Below, in pieces: positions 8,317 to 15,862 of a stretch of DNA of 39,630 nt. The notes beneath the pieces are model-generated. The model was not told where the DNA came from, made no database searches, and saw only the letters and a list, made by a program, of their open reading frames with translations. Source of the stretch: a virus; IMG/VR virus record IMGVR_UViG_3300017971_000486, positions 1 through 39,630 of that record; one strand, written 5' to 3'. A program made the position numbers and the translations under genes. Positions within the stretch are counted from its first letter, which is position 1. Every line of letters starts with the position of its first letter.

Positions 8317-9312
8317 ATGTCGGATAAGGACAAAGATGTAAACAATGGCGAAGGTGTTGATAACTTGATCCACGATCAAGACGCCGATGTCGGTTCATCT
8401 ACCGACGACCTAGAAACCCATAACCCCGACGTTGATGATTACGACGAGATAATCAAATTGATGGATGACGATGACGATGACTCGTCCGGAGGGACGGAAA
8501 ACGCTGACGATTCGAATTCTGACGACACAGATGTAGACGAAGGGAAAGATAAGGACGGGGATGACGACGACGAACCCAAAGCGGTTCCGTATGAGCGCTT
8601 CAAGGAAGTCAATGACAAGATGCGTAAATACGAAGAGGAACTGTCCGGTGAGAGAACTGCTCGATCCAAGCTCGAAGGAAGAATGGAGCTTATGGAGAAG
8701 ATGCTCGAAGGCAAGAGCGATGATCCGGATACCAAAGAGGTCACGCCCCTTCCATTGGATGACATTCTGAGCAATGAAAACCCTCAGGCTATCCTCGATG
8801 CCTTTCAGGAAAATCCTGCTGACTTTCTCAAGAACTATGAGCAGAGGATAACTCAGCTCAACAAGCAGAGGGCAGAAGAGGAGAATGCTGAGAAGGAGTA
8901 CTACAGTACGATCCACAATGCTCTGGATGAATTCGGCAAGGAAAATGAAGACTTCCACCAGAATATCGACAAGCTTGTCGGTATTGTGCAGGAGAAGCCC
9001 CACCACAACGTGGTAAGTGCTTACTACGAGACAGTGACCATTCCAGCCCTCAAGGCTGAGTTGGAGTCCAGTGGTAAGGACATTGAGTCCAAGCTGGAAG
9101 AGGCCAAGAAGGAAGGCTTCAAGGAAGGCCGAAAGAAGACCATTGAGGAGATTCGTGCCAAGGGTGGAGCTTCAGTTCTCGACGGTTCCTCATCTTCTGA
9201 AGGTGGGGATCGGGGCAACCCGGAAGTTGCAGACTTGAAGAACATCAAGGATAGGGACGAACTCGTTTCACATCTAACCCAAAAACTAATTAAAAAGCGT
9301 TCAGCATCATAA
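8317..9312 (+). CDS. Scaffolding protein
   Basis: 331 residues directly before the major capsid gene. The first ~95 residues are extremely acidic (a DDDDDD run near residue 50). Then come VPYERFKEVNDKM and long Glu/Lys-rich coiled-coil segments (residues ~90-145 and ~190-290). Highly charged, helical, coiled-coil proteins in this position are scaffolds that guide prohead assembly and are then removed. No separate prohead protease was recognised, so exit without cleavage is possible. The stop overlaps an inverted repeat. Confidence 0.82.
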   Translation: MSDKDKDVNNGEGVDNLIHDQDADVGSSTDDLETHNPDVDDYDEIIKLMDDDDDDSSGGTENADDSNSDDTDVDEGKDKDGDDDDEPKAVPYERFKEVNDKMRKYEEELSGERTARSKLEGRMELMEKMLEGKSDDPDTKEVTPLPLDDILSNENPQAILDAFQENPADFLKNYEQRITQLNKQRAEEENAEKEYYSTIHNALDEFGKENEDFHQNIDKLVGIVQEKPHHNVVSAYYETVTIPALKAELESSGKDIESKLEEAKKEGFKEGRKKTIEEIRAKGGASVLDGSSSSEGGDRGNPEVADLKNIKDRDELVSHLTQKLIKKRSAS

Positions 9313-9337
9313 CCTAAGTATCACACTTGTGATGCTG
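9302..9337 (+). promoter_or_regulatory. Hairpin between scaffold and capsid genes
   Basis: CAGCATCA (9302-9309) and TGATGCTG (9330-9337) are perfect inverse copies enclosing the scaffold stop codon. A second, inner pairing ATCAC/GTGAT is also possible. There is no T-run, so it is not a normal terminator. It ends 19 bases before the capsid ATG at 9356 and could set mRNA stability or the scaffold-to-capsid ratio. Confidence 0.45.
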
Positions 9338-9355
9338 CGTGAAGGAGTATGAACT

Positions 9356-10306
9356 ATGGCTTTAACGAGAGGCGAACTTGAATCTATCACAAGATCGTAC
9401 TTTCTGACTGACGGCGGGAAGGCCTTCGATCAGTTTTTTGGATCTAACTACCTCCTGCGTAAAGGTGTCAAGAAGCCCATGAGGAAGCCCAGCGGTGGTC
9501 GTGAGATCAAGATACCCATCGGGTATGACCGCATGCTTGGTGGTTCCTTTTACGGGGCCGACCAGTTTGACACCAGTCATCAGACGATCTTTAACTCGGT
9601 AATCTTCAACTGGCGCAACCACTACATCAACGTGACCATCACGTGGGATGAAGAGTTGGAAAACAACGGCCCTGAGGAAGAGGTCGACATGGTCGTTGGC
9701 AAGTTGGAGAACGGACAGAAGTCTATGGAAGAGGACTTGGCTGACGGACTGTACTCTGACGGTACTGGCAATCAGAGCAAGGACCTAGACGGACTCCTGG
9801 CCCTGCTTAACACCACAACCTCAACCGCTTACGGCGGGATCGCTGAAGATGACATGTCTAAGTGGAAGGCTAACGCCAGCTCCACTTCCACCCCCATTAC
9901 CTCTGCGGTACTCCGAACTGGCCGCACCACGGTCAAGGTCGGTGACGGGATCAAGGACAAACCAGATATGATCGTCCTCAATGATACCCAGTGCGATGCG
10001 TGGTTGAATCAGCTTCAGGCTACCCAGCGTATGGAGAGCCCCCAGGCCGCTAAGGCTGGATTCTCCGGCGTTTATATGCTGGATCAGGCTGAAGTGTGGC
10101 CAGATGGCAAGTGCCCTAGCGGTGCTGGTTTCTGGCTGAATTCCCGCTTCTGGGGATTCGTGATCCACAAGGACGCTAATTTCGTAAGGACTCCGTGGAA
10201 GGTGCCGACCAATCAGGCCACCAAGTCCATGCAGTACTTATGGAAAGGCAATATGGTCTGCACCCGTAGGAACGCCCATTACTACATGAGTGCGCTGACC
10301 GGATAA
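9356..10306 (+). CDS. Major capsid protein
   Basis: 316 residues, placed after portal and scaffold, with a strong ribosome binding site (GAAGGAG). Size and pattern fit an HK97-fold shell protein. There is an N-terminal helix and extended arm, an E-loop-like stretch around residues 40-80, a central acidic segment (EDLADGLYSDGTGNQ), and a C-terminal part with PDMIVLNDTQCDAWLN that is typical of such proteins. Ala- and Gly-rich codon choices suggest high expression. There is no N-terminal delta domain; the separate scaffold gene takes that role. Confidence 0.85.
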   Translation: MALTRGELESITRSYFLTDGGKAFDQFFGSNYLLRKGVKKPMRKPSGGREIKIPIGYDRMLGGSFYGADQFDTSHQTIFNSVIFNWRNHYINVTITWDEELENNGPEEEVDMVVGKLENGQKSMEEDLADGLYSDGTGNQSKDLDGLLALLNTTTSTAYGGIAEDDMSKWKANASSTSTPITSAVLRTGRTTVKVGDGIKDKPDMIVLNDTQCDAWLNQLQATQRMESPQAAKAGFSGVYMLDQAEVWPDGKCPSGAGFWLNSRFWGFVIHKDANFVRTPWKVPTNQATKSMQYLWKGNMVCTRRNAHYYMSALTG

Positions 10307-10315
10307 ACCACAACC

Positions 10316-10388
10316 GAGATAGGGTTAATTTTATTAGCCCTATCTCAATTTAAAGTCAATGCGGAGTCTTCCGGCTGAGAATCGGAAG
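10316..10388 (+). promoter_or_regulatory. Two hairpins after the capsid gene
   Basis: GAGATAGGG (10316-10324) pairs perfectly with CCCTATCTC (10338-10346) around a T-rich loop. It is followed only by AATTTA, so any termination would be weak. A second stem CTTCCG/CGGAAG (10368-10373 and 10383-10388) ends 20 bases before the next ATG. Together they may end or slow part of the transcription after the capsid gene, or protect its mRNA 3' end. Confidence 0.5.
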
Positions 10389-10408
10389 GGCGCAAAGGAG
10401 TAATTATT

Positions 10409-11179
10409 ATGGCAACTAGAGGTTTTGAAGTAACAACTGGCTTAGTGATTCAGCAAGGAATATGGGAAGATAGTTCCACCGCTAAGCACAAACTCGGTAC
10501 CCGCATGCAGTTGGCCGATGGGCGTGTGTTTTATTATGCCCTTAATGGTGCAGTTGCTGGCGTAGCTGGTACTTTGGCTGAGTGTCTACCCGCAGTGGCT
10601 GGGCACTACAATGTTAACTGTAGTGCAGCCGCCATAGGTGATCAGTCTATCAATGTGACCATTACCTCCACCGCAGCCACGGCCAATCAGTACGCTGAGG
10701 GTTATCTGCACGTTCAGGATGGTACTGGAGAGGGTCATTACTACAAGATTAAGAGTAACACAGCTGCTTCAGCTAGTGGCACCGTTACCGTTACTCTGTA
10801 TGATCCTATCCGAGTAGCCACTGTTGCCTCGGGCACCTCCGAGGTGAGCATGACCTACAATCCATATTACAAGCTGGTCAAGTCTGCAACAGTGACAAAT
10901 ATGGTCGTAGGTATCTACAACTATGTGGTTACCGCAAGCTATTACTTCTGGACTCAGACTTGGGGTCCTGCGGTAGTTCTCGGCTCTGCGGCCATCTCAG
11001 CTGTGGGCGAGCCGTTGGCTGTCCATACAACCGATGGATCAGTGGGGTACAACTATCAAGCCATTACGTCTCAGGCCGAAGTGGATATAAGGTTCGCTTA
11101 CGAGCGAGTCGGTGTAGCCCTTGGTCAGATTACCGTTAGTGAAGAGTACACCCCTATCTTCCTGAAGATCAACTGCTAA
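10409..11179 (+). CDS. Capsid decoration/minor head-type protein
   Basis: 256 residues, Ala/Thr/Val-rich and almost all beta-strand-like, with no signal or membrane segment. It begins with AGGAG-spaced ATG 10409. Position directly after the major capsid gene and composition suggest an abundant head surface or head-completion protein. The segment YNYVVTASYYFWTQTWG is reminiscent of virion proteins in related podovirus-like contigs. No named family was identified. Confidence 0.65.
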   Translation: MATRGFEVTTGLVIQQGIWEDSSTAKHKLGTRMQLADGRVFYYALNGAVAGVAGTLAECLPAVAGHYNVNCSAAAIGDQSINVTITSTAATANQYAEGYLHVQDGTGEGHYYKIKSNTAASASGTVTVTLYDPIRVATVASGTSEVSMTYNPYYKLVKSATVTNMVVGIYNYVVTASYYFWTQTWGPAVVLGSAAISAVGEPLAVHTTDGSVGYNYQAITSQAEVDIRFAYERVGVALGQITVSEEYTPIFLKINC

Positions 11180-11205
11180 CCCAGAAACATCAAATCGATA
11201 CAACG

Positions 11206-11235
11206 GGGGAGGGAATACCTCCCCTCTTGTATAAT
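11206..11235 (+). promoter_or_regulatory. Terminator-like stem followed by a -10-like TATAAT
   Basis: GGGGAGG (11206-11212) pairs with CCTCCCC (11218-11224) across the loop GAATA. The stem is followed by TCTTGTAT, a modest T-rich tract. A perfect TATAAT lies at 11230-11235, only about 35 bases upstream of the glycosyltransferase ATG; there is no matching -35 at 16-18 bases. The pair may end the head transcript and give the glycosylation cassette a weak or activator-dependent promoter. Confidence 0.45.
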
Positions 11236-11242
11236 CAGAAAA

Positions 11243-11284
11243 TTGTATGAATACGTACAAAGGAGTTGTATGAATACGTACAAA
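11243..11284 (+). repeat. 19-bp direct repeat over a translation start
   Basis: TTGTATGAATACGTACAAA occurs at 11243-11261 and again at 11266-11284, 23 bases apart. The second copy contains the real glycosyltransferase start (ATG 11270) with AGGAG between the copies. The first copy opens an 8-codon minicistron (11247-11273, MNTYKGVV) whose TGA overlaps the real ATG as ATGA. Confidence 0.85.
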
Positions 11285-12001
11285 ATTGCGGTTGGCCTTA
11301 TCACGGTGGATTATAAGGTTCACTGGTGTCAGGTGGCGTCATTCCTCAAGATGTTGCCGAAGAATTATTCCAACTATGAATTCGAGCCGATATTCGAGCA
11401 AGGGATCTATCTCGACGAACTGAGAAATCGAGTGGCAATGAAATTCCTAAACACGGATGCCGATTACTTGCTTTTTTTGGATTATGATAACGGCTTACAC
11501 GAAGACGCCTTGGAATATTTCATGGAGGACCTTAGCAATCCAGATATACATATAGTTTCCGGTGCTTACAAATTTAAAAACGAGAGAGCTGATTATGTTG
11601 CTGGCTTCAGTCAGCCGGAGCACCCAAGGGGTACTTACCTTTGGGTTGGTGATAACTTTTTCTCGAAACCATTAATCAACCTAACAAAGGTTGGTGGCGG
11701 AAGTGCCGGAATTGTTGGAGCCGGGTGCTTAATGATTAGGCGTTCGGTGTTTACCACAGTCAAGTATCCTTGGTTCATGACTTCTTGGGGTATTGCTAAC
11801 AAGGGAGTGATGTTCTGGGGAGAAGATACAGGATTCTGCAGGAATGCAGAAGAGGCTGGCATAGATATATACCTGGATCAACGAATCAGATCTCCACACA
11901 TGGCTGGGGACAGATGCTATCCAGAGGAGTGGAGGCAGTTTCCCAAGGTCGGCGGATTTGGTCAGGGGGACCCCCTATCTCAGGAGGTCAACTATGAGTA
12001 G
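11270..12001 (+). CDS. GT-A (family 2-like) glycosyltransferase
   Basis: 243 residues from ATG 11270, the start with AGGAG. The fold pattern is that of GT-A enzymes: an N-terminal strand, then FLDYDNG with D71-x-D73 as the metal/nucleotide-sugar site, and late in the protein WGEDTGFCRNAEEAGI (E185, D186), the usual acceptor/catalytic-base region. It transfers a sugar from a nucleotide donor. It overlaps the next glycosyltransferase by 8 bases, so both are co-expressed. Targets could be virion proteins, phage DNA or host surface glycan. The place inside the structural block favours a virion target, but that is inference. Confidence 0.82.
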   Translation: MNTYKIAVGLITVDYKVHWCQVASFLKMLPKNYSNYEFEPIFEQGIYLDELRNRVAMKFLNTDADYLLFLDYDNGLHEDALEYFMEDLSNPDIHIVSGAYKFKNERADYVAGFSQPEHPRGTYLWVGDNFFSKPLINLTKVGGGSAGIVGAGCLMIRRSVFTTVKYPWFMTSWGIANKGVMFWGEDTGFCRNAEEAGIDIYLDQRIRSPHMAGDRCYPEEWRQFPKVGGFGQGDPLSQEVNYE

Positions 12002-13046
12002 GTATATAGTGTTTGGAGACAGTTCCTTTACGTATGATGGTAGCACCCCTGAACTAGAACCACTTGGCGGTTCCCACAGTGCCTTGGTGTATTTAGCTAG
12101 ATCGTTGGCGCGGTTGGGTAACAAGGTCAGAGTGTATAATCGGTGTGAAAGGCCGGATACCTACGACGGAGTGGAGTACCTTCACTGGCATGATCTGATA
12201 GCTCATGGACACAATGAAAATCCTGATTTTTTCATTTCATTGAGAGATCCGAATATAGGTCAGTATTTCTGGAAAGGCGGTGGTGTGAAGATACTTCTCT
12301 GTCAGGACTATATTGACCAGCCCATAGTTCACAGTATCAACGGTGACACCAACCATATTGTATTTGTGAGTGGGTGGCAGATGGATGAATTCTGCCATTA
12401 CCTACACTGGCCAAGGTCACGTGGATGGGTTGCCCCAAATGGGATCGTGTCTGATTACTTCAATGTCGACGACCACTTCTTCAGAGATGGAAAGAAAATT
12501 GCTTATACCCCTACTCCATTTAGGGGACTGGAACATCTGCTGAAACTGTTTCCCAGGATAAGGGAAATGGTTCCCGAGGCAGAACTTCACCTGTATGGCG
12601 GCATGGCTACATACCAAGAGGATGGCCACAGGTTCGACAAACTCTATCGCACAACCATAGAAGGTGTGCATTATCACGGAGCCATAGGCCAGCGTAAACT
12701 TGCCGAGGAATTGGAGAAATGCCGGGTTTGGGCATACCCTAATGTTTGGCTAGAGACGTGCTGCACTGCAGCATATGAGGCCATGGCTGCTGGGTGTGTA
12801 GCTGTTGCATCAGACAGGGGAGGGCTGAGCGAAACTATTTCTTGGAGAGGTGAATTAATCCCAGGAATACCAGGAAATAAGGAACACGACGACCTTTTTG
12901 TTGAGAAGTGTGCTTACTATCTACAGGACGATGTTCAGTGGGGCCTAAAAGCAAGGCAATCATGGGCGTGGACGCTAAATAATCGTCCATGGTTTCCAAC
13001 CATGGCTCAACACTGGGAAAACCTATTTGACCTAATGGAAGGATAA
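11994..13046 (+). CDS. GT-B (family 4-like) glycosyltransferase
   Basis: 350 residues starting at ATG 11994 after AGGAGG; an earlier in-frame GTG at 11958 is inside the upstream gene and less likely. It starts with a donor/acceptor Rossmann part containing a Gly-rich LEPLGGSHSALVYLARSLA stretch. It ends with the family 4 nucleotide-sugar motif ETCCTAAYEAMAAG (E254 and E262, the EX7E pair) followed by VAVASDRGGLSE. This is a retaining GT-B enzyme pattern. Paired with the GT-A gene just upstream, it probably builds a short glycan in two steps. Confidence 0.85.
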   Translation: MSRYIVFGDSSFTYDGSTPELEPLGGSHSALVYLARSLARLGNKVRVYNRCERPDTYDGVEYLHWHDLIAHGHNENPDFFISLRDPNIGQYFWKGGGVKILLCQDYIDQPIVHSINGDTNHIVFVSGWQMDEFCHYLHWPRSRGWVAPNGIVSDYFNVDDHFFRDGKKIAYTPTPFRGLEHLLKLFPRIREMVPEAELHLYGGMATYQEDGHRFDKLYRTTIEGVHYHGAIGQRKLAEELEKCRVWAYPNVWLETCCTAAYEAMAAGCVAVASDRGGLSETISWRGELIPGIPGNKEHDDLFVEKCAYYLQDDVQWGLKARQSWAWTLNNRPWFPTMAQHWENLFDLMEG

Positions 13047-13047
13047 C

Positions 13048-13848
13048 ATGGCTCACGACTATACCGAGAGACTTTATGATACTGACCTGGTTGGCAAGCT
13101 GCAACCCTACGTTAACTCCAGACAAATTGGTTATGAATTTGTTGGAGATGACTGGCTAAGAATGCATGAAACCAAGGAAACCAACACGCCTTGGTTGGTT
13201 CATAAGCGTTGCAAGGGTCAGTTATGCCACATATTTCATACCACATACCTAGGTGTGTTCGGTGTCATTCCACAATATTGCTTCAAACACTGCTGGAAGA
13301 TAGCAGCATGCAATAAGGGGATGACTAAGGATACCATTAGGCAATTAACCATGAAAGAGATAATGGAGATTGAAGAGGCCCAGCAATATCTCGATATGCC
13401 GTCGAAGTGTGGAATGGACAGAAGGGACTATACCCCTAACACATGGGGATCATTCTGGTACTTCAACTCACTCGACGAGGCCCGGCGCAACTTCAACAAG
13501 ATAAGGGGCACCTTAGACCTCATCGATCCTGATATAGATCTAATAATCAAGCGTAGTTGCACCGAGTTCGAATTGTATCTCGGTCCCTCGGATACCTGGG
13601 ATGATCTCGAACTGGACTGGATGGAGAGGGAGTCAGTGCTTGACGGTTGGATCTTAAGGGAAGACCGCGAACCCACGTATCAGCACGAGCTGATTAAGCG
13701 CAATGTTCGCAACAGGATGTTGCAGTGGGCGCACAAGCATGGTGATTTCACCTATAAACAATTTAACAGGGGGGATGATTTGATTTTCTCATTCCCCGCA
13801 GAAAAACGTGTTCCGATAATCCCATCGGTAACATATAAACCGCAATAG
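13048..13848 (+). CDS. Unknown Cys-rich protein in the glycosyltransferase cassette, 266 aa
   Basis: Starts 1 base after the glycosyltransferase stop, so it belongs to the same transcript. Residues ~54-90 carry a cysteine/histidine group (C-x4-C, H, then CFKHCWK and another C) that could bind a metal. The middle holds a WGSFWYFNSLDEARR helix and RSCTEFELYLGPSDTWDD. The last motif is one I associate with uncharacterised phage proteins, but the function is unknown. It may be the glycosylated target, a sugar-modifying enzyme or a scaffold for the two transferases. It lacks membrane segments. Confidence 0.65.
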   Translation: MAHDYTERLYDTDLVGKLQPYVNSRQIGYEFVGDDWLRMHETKETNTPWLVHKRCKGQLCHIFHTTYLGVFGVIPQYCFKHCWKIAACNKGMTKDTIRQLTMKEIMEIEEAQQYLDMPSKCGMDRRDYTPNTWGSFWYFNSLDEARRNFNKIRGTLDLIDPDIDLIIKRSCTEFELYLGPSDTWDDLELDWMERESVLDGWILREDREPTYQHELIKRNVRNRMLQWAHKHGDFTYKQFNRGDDLIFSFPAEKRVPIIPSVTYKPQ

Positions 13849-13858
13849 GAGGAAACAA

Positions 13859-14116
13859 ATGTCTAACTATAGCCCAACCGTAAAGGGGAGACACAGCCTC
13901 GGTGATCGAGTGTTGGTTGTTGCTGAACTTACTGGTGATGGTTCTGCCACTGGCGTTACTGCCGCCTCTCTTGGCCTGAGTTACATCGATTACTTCTGGT
14001 CAATGGACGTCGACGATGATGCCCAGCTCGGCACAAGTGACTACACTGGTTCGTCTATCACAATAGACGCCATCACGAATACCAAGAAACAACTGATCTT
14101 CGTTGTAGGTTACTAA
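13859..14116 (+). CDS. Small virion-type protein, 85 aa (tandem paralogue 1)
   Basis: Follows AGGAGG, 10 bases after the preceding gene. It is a compact beta-rich protein with the pattern EL-x-GDGS in the first half and the end IFVVGY. The gene downstream (14177) has the same layout: TGDGSS near residue 25, a conserved W in the middle and the end LLVVIGY. The two are probably diverged copies. They may be head fibre or decoration subunits. Function not shown. Confidence 0.65.
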   Translation: MSNYSPTVKGRHSLGDRVLVVAELTGDGSATGVTAASLGLSYIDYFWSMDVDDDAQLGTSDYTGSSITIDAITNTKKQLIFVVGY

Positions 14117-14121
14117 AGGCT

Positions 14122-14154
14122 TTGGGGTGAGTTGCCCCAAGAAGCCTCACCCCA
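14122..14154 (+). promoter_or_regulatory. Competing hairpins between the paralogues
   Basis: TGGGGTGAG (14123-14131) pairs perfectly with CTCACCCCA (14146-14154). The same left arm can also pair as TTGGGG (14122-14127) with CCCCAA (14135-14140). The two folds exclude each other. No T-run follows, so this may act on translation or mRNA stability rather than as a terminator. Confidence 0.5.
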
Positions 14155-14176
14155 GGCTCTTTAAGGAGAAAAGCAA

Positions 14177-14467
14177 ATGGCTTTGACACTAACTGAACTT
14201 ATGGTGGTACCGGGCACCGGGGACAAAAGGATGTCTATATGGAAGGTTACCGGCGATGGTTCCTCCTATCAGGTAAATGTGGCCGACCTGAAGATGAGCA
14301 AGGTTCAAGCTGCCTGGACAGAGAACCTGAATGCCTCCTACAAGATCCCTATATACATAGGGAATTATGATTATGTTGACGGAATGGTTAGCATAATTGA
14401 ACTAGGAGACGGGGGAAATGTTCTGGAGAATGGTAAAGAGCATCTTCTTGTAGTCATTGGCTATTAA
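14177..14467 (+). CDS. Small virion-type protein, 96 aa (tandem paralogue 2)
   Basis: ATG 14177 follows AAGGAG. It shares layout with the gene at 13859: an N-terminal strand, V-x-GDGSS, a central AAW, and a hydrophobic end in VVIGY. It has no membrane segment despite that end. The pair sits between the glycosyltransferase cassette and the head-tail adaptor, so a head or neck surface role is likely. The family was not recognised. Confidence 0.65.
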   Translation: MALTLTELMVVPGTGDKRMSIWKVTGDGSSYQVNVADLKMSKVQAAWTENLNASYKIPIYIGNYDYVDGMVSIIELGDGGNVLENGKEHLLVVIGY

Positions 14468-14494
14468 CCATAAGCACTTATCAGGGGATTAAGA

Positions 14495-15853
14495 ATGGGA
14501 GCAACCCTTTCGACCTTAAGAAAATATATACGAGCTGAGGTCAACGATCCCAAGCCCTCAAGGAAGATGTCTAGTAGCACCCTTACCCACGATGGTGGAG
14601 ATAGTGCTGCTTTCTTTCAAGACCAGAGCTTTAATTTCGACAGTCAGGGCATAGAGATAGGCGACGTTATTTACAACACCAGTGATGGTGGGTCTTTAGC
14701 GGTTATCCGTCAGATTACAGACGGAGGCGCCACGAATGACAAGTTAGTTGTTGGCTCCATTGAAGGTGGTACCGACAACGATTATGACGATGGCGATGTT
14801 GTCTATATATATGACCGTCATGCCCAACGAGGCCTCGATGGTACTCGATGGACAAATACTGAAGTGGAAGACGCTTTGGCCCAGGCTCAAAAAATCGTTG
14901 CCCTACGCTTCGGTGGGGTGGAGAAATTTGATGTTAAGCAGGACATCCATGTCGTTACCAAGTATGACCTAGTTGGAACCTCCAGTACGTTTACAGTCGG
15001 AGAGACGGTCACTGGCGGAACCAATAGCCATGCAGCTACGGTTCTATATGTCGGGACTGATTTTATCGTGGTTAATGAGTTTATAACCAGGGTGCCGATA
15101 GATAACGTTACTGGGACATTCAAGGTTGGTGAGGTTGTTACCGGGTCTACCAATAGCTATACGGGTGTGATCGAGGAGGTTAACGCCGCATATCTTGATT
15201 TGTACGCCGTGAGTGGTACTTTCGCTGATAACGAGACTTTGACCGGGGGCACAACTAGTGCAACTTGTCTAGTTAACTCGGCAGCTGGTTATTCGAGTGG
15301 TGTATTCGCTTCAGGGGAAACCATAACTGGCGGCAGCTCGTCTGCTACTGGAATCATTAAGGAGACTGAATCAGCGAATAACTTCTACCTCGGCCAGGCA
15401 ATGCCTACCGACGTTAAACACCTTTTACAGGCTAGATGGTGGACTGGAAGCAACTGGGAATACCTCAGGCGTGACCATATAGAGGAATATAACGCCCGTG
15501 ACAAGAGTACTGGTGATCCTAGCGAGTACGCTGTGTTTGATGACAGGATCTGGTTGTGGCCGAATAACTCGACAAAGCAATACAACGAGATACACCTGTT
15601 CTATATGGCATGGGATTCTTCTTTGAGTGCAGATACCGACACTACCGACTTTGATAACAAGGTTGAGCGCTTACTTGTTCTTGAGGCATCTAAGATTCTA
15701 GCTGGTCAAGCGAATGAGGAGAGAACCTTTGCAAGGATCGTTAACGACATAACTCTTATCAATACTGACATCCAGGGAACTGACGACAATCAGGCTTACT
15801 CTGTACGCCAGGAGATAGAGTGGAATTCAGGGGGGTCACCCTTCCTAGAATAG
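14495..15853 (+). CDS. Head-tail adaptor-like protein with four inserted repeats
   Basis: 452 residues. The N-terminal and C-terminal thirds are helical (RWTNTEVEDALAQAQKIVALR; then FDNKVERLLVLEASKILAG), the pattern of gateway/adaptor proteins that bind the portal. Between them, residues about 160-291, are four copies of a ~25-residue beta repeat with the core F-x-x-GE-x-(V/L/I)-TG-x-(T/S)-(N/T/S)-S. The repeats would project from the neck. Family assignment as an adaptor rests on position and helical pattern; it could instead be a tail accessory protein. Confidence 0.6.
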   Translation: MGATLSTLRKYIRAEVNDPKPSRKMSSSTLTHDGGDSAAFFQDQSFNFDSQGIEIGDVIYNTSDGGSLAVIRQITDGGATNDKLVVGSIEGGTDNDYDDGDVVYIYDRHAQRGLDGTRWTNTEVEDALAQAQKIVALRFGGVEKFDVKQDIHVVTKYDLVGTSSTFTVGETVTGGTNSHAATVLYVGTDFIVVNEFITRVPIDNVTGTFKVGEVVTGSTNSYTGVIEEVNAAYLDLYAVSGTFADNETLTGGTTSATCLVNSAAGYSSGVFASGETITGGSSSATGIIKETESANNFYLGQAMPTDVKHLLQARWWTGSNWEYLRRDHIEEYNARDKSTGDPSEYAVFDDRIWLWPNNSTKQYNEIHLFYMAWDSSLSADTDTTDFDNKVERLLVLEASKILAGQANEERTFARIVNDITLINTDIQGTDDNQAYSVRQEIEWNSGGSPFLE

Positions 15854-15862
15854 GAGAAGATC

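Noticed and set aside
8410-9006. 198-codon - strand frame opposite the scaffold gene
   Set aside because: It is a shadow of the acidic, repetitive scaffold coding sequence (Asp/Glu codons read as Ile/Val/Leu/Phe on the other strand).
11230-11235. Full sigma70 promoter for the glycosyltransferase cassette
   Set aside because: The TATAAT is perfect but no -35-like hexamer lies 16-18 bases upstream (that stretch is the GC stem), so only a -10-like element is reported.
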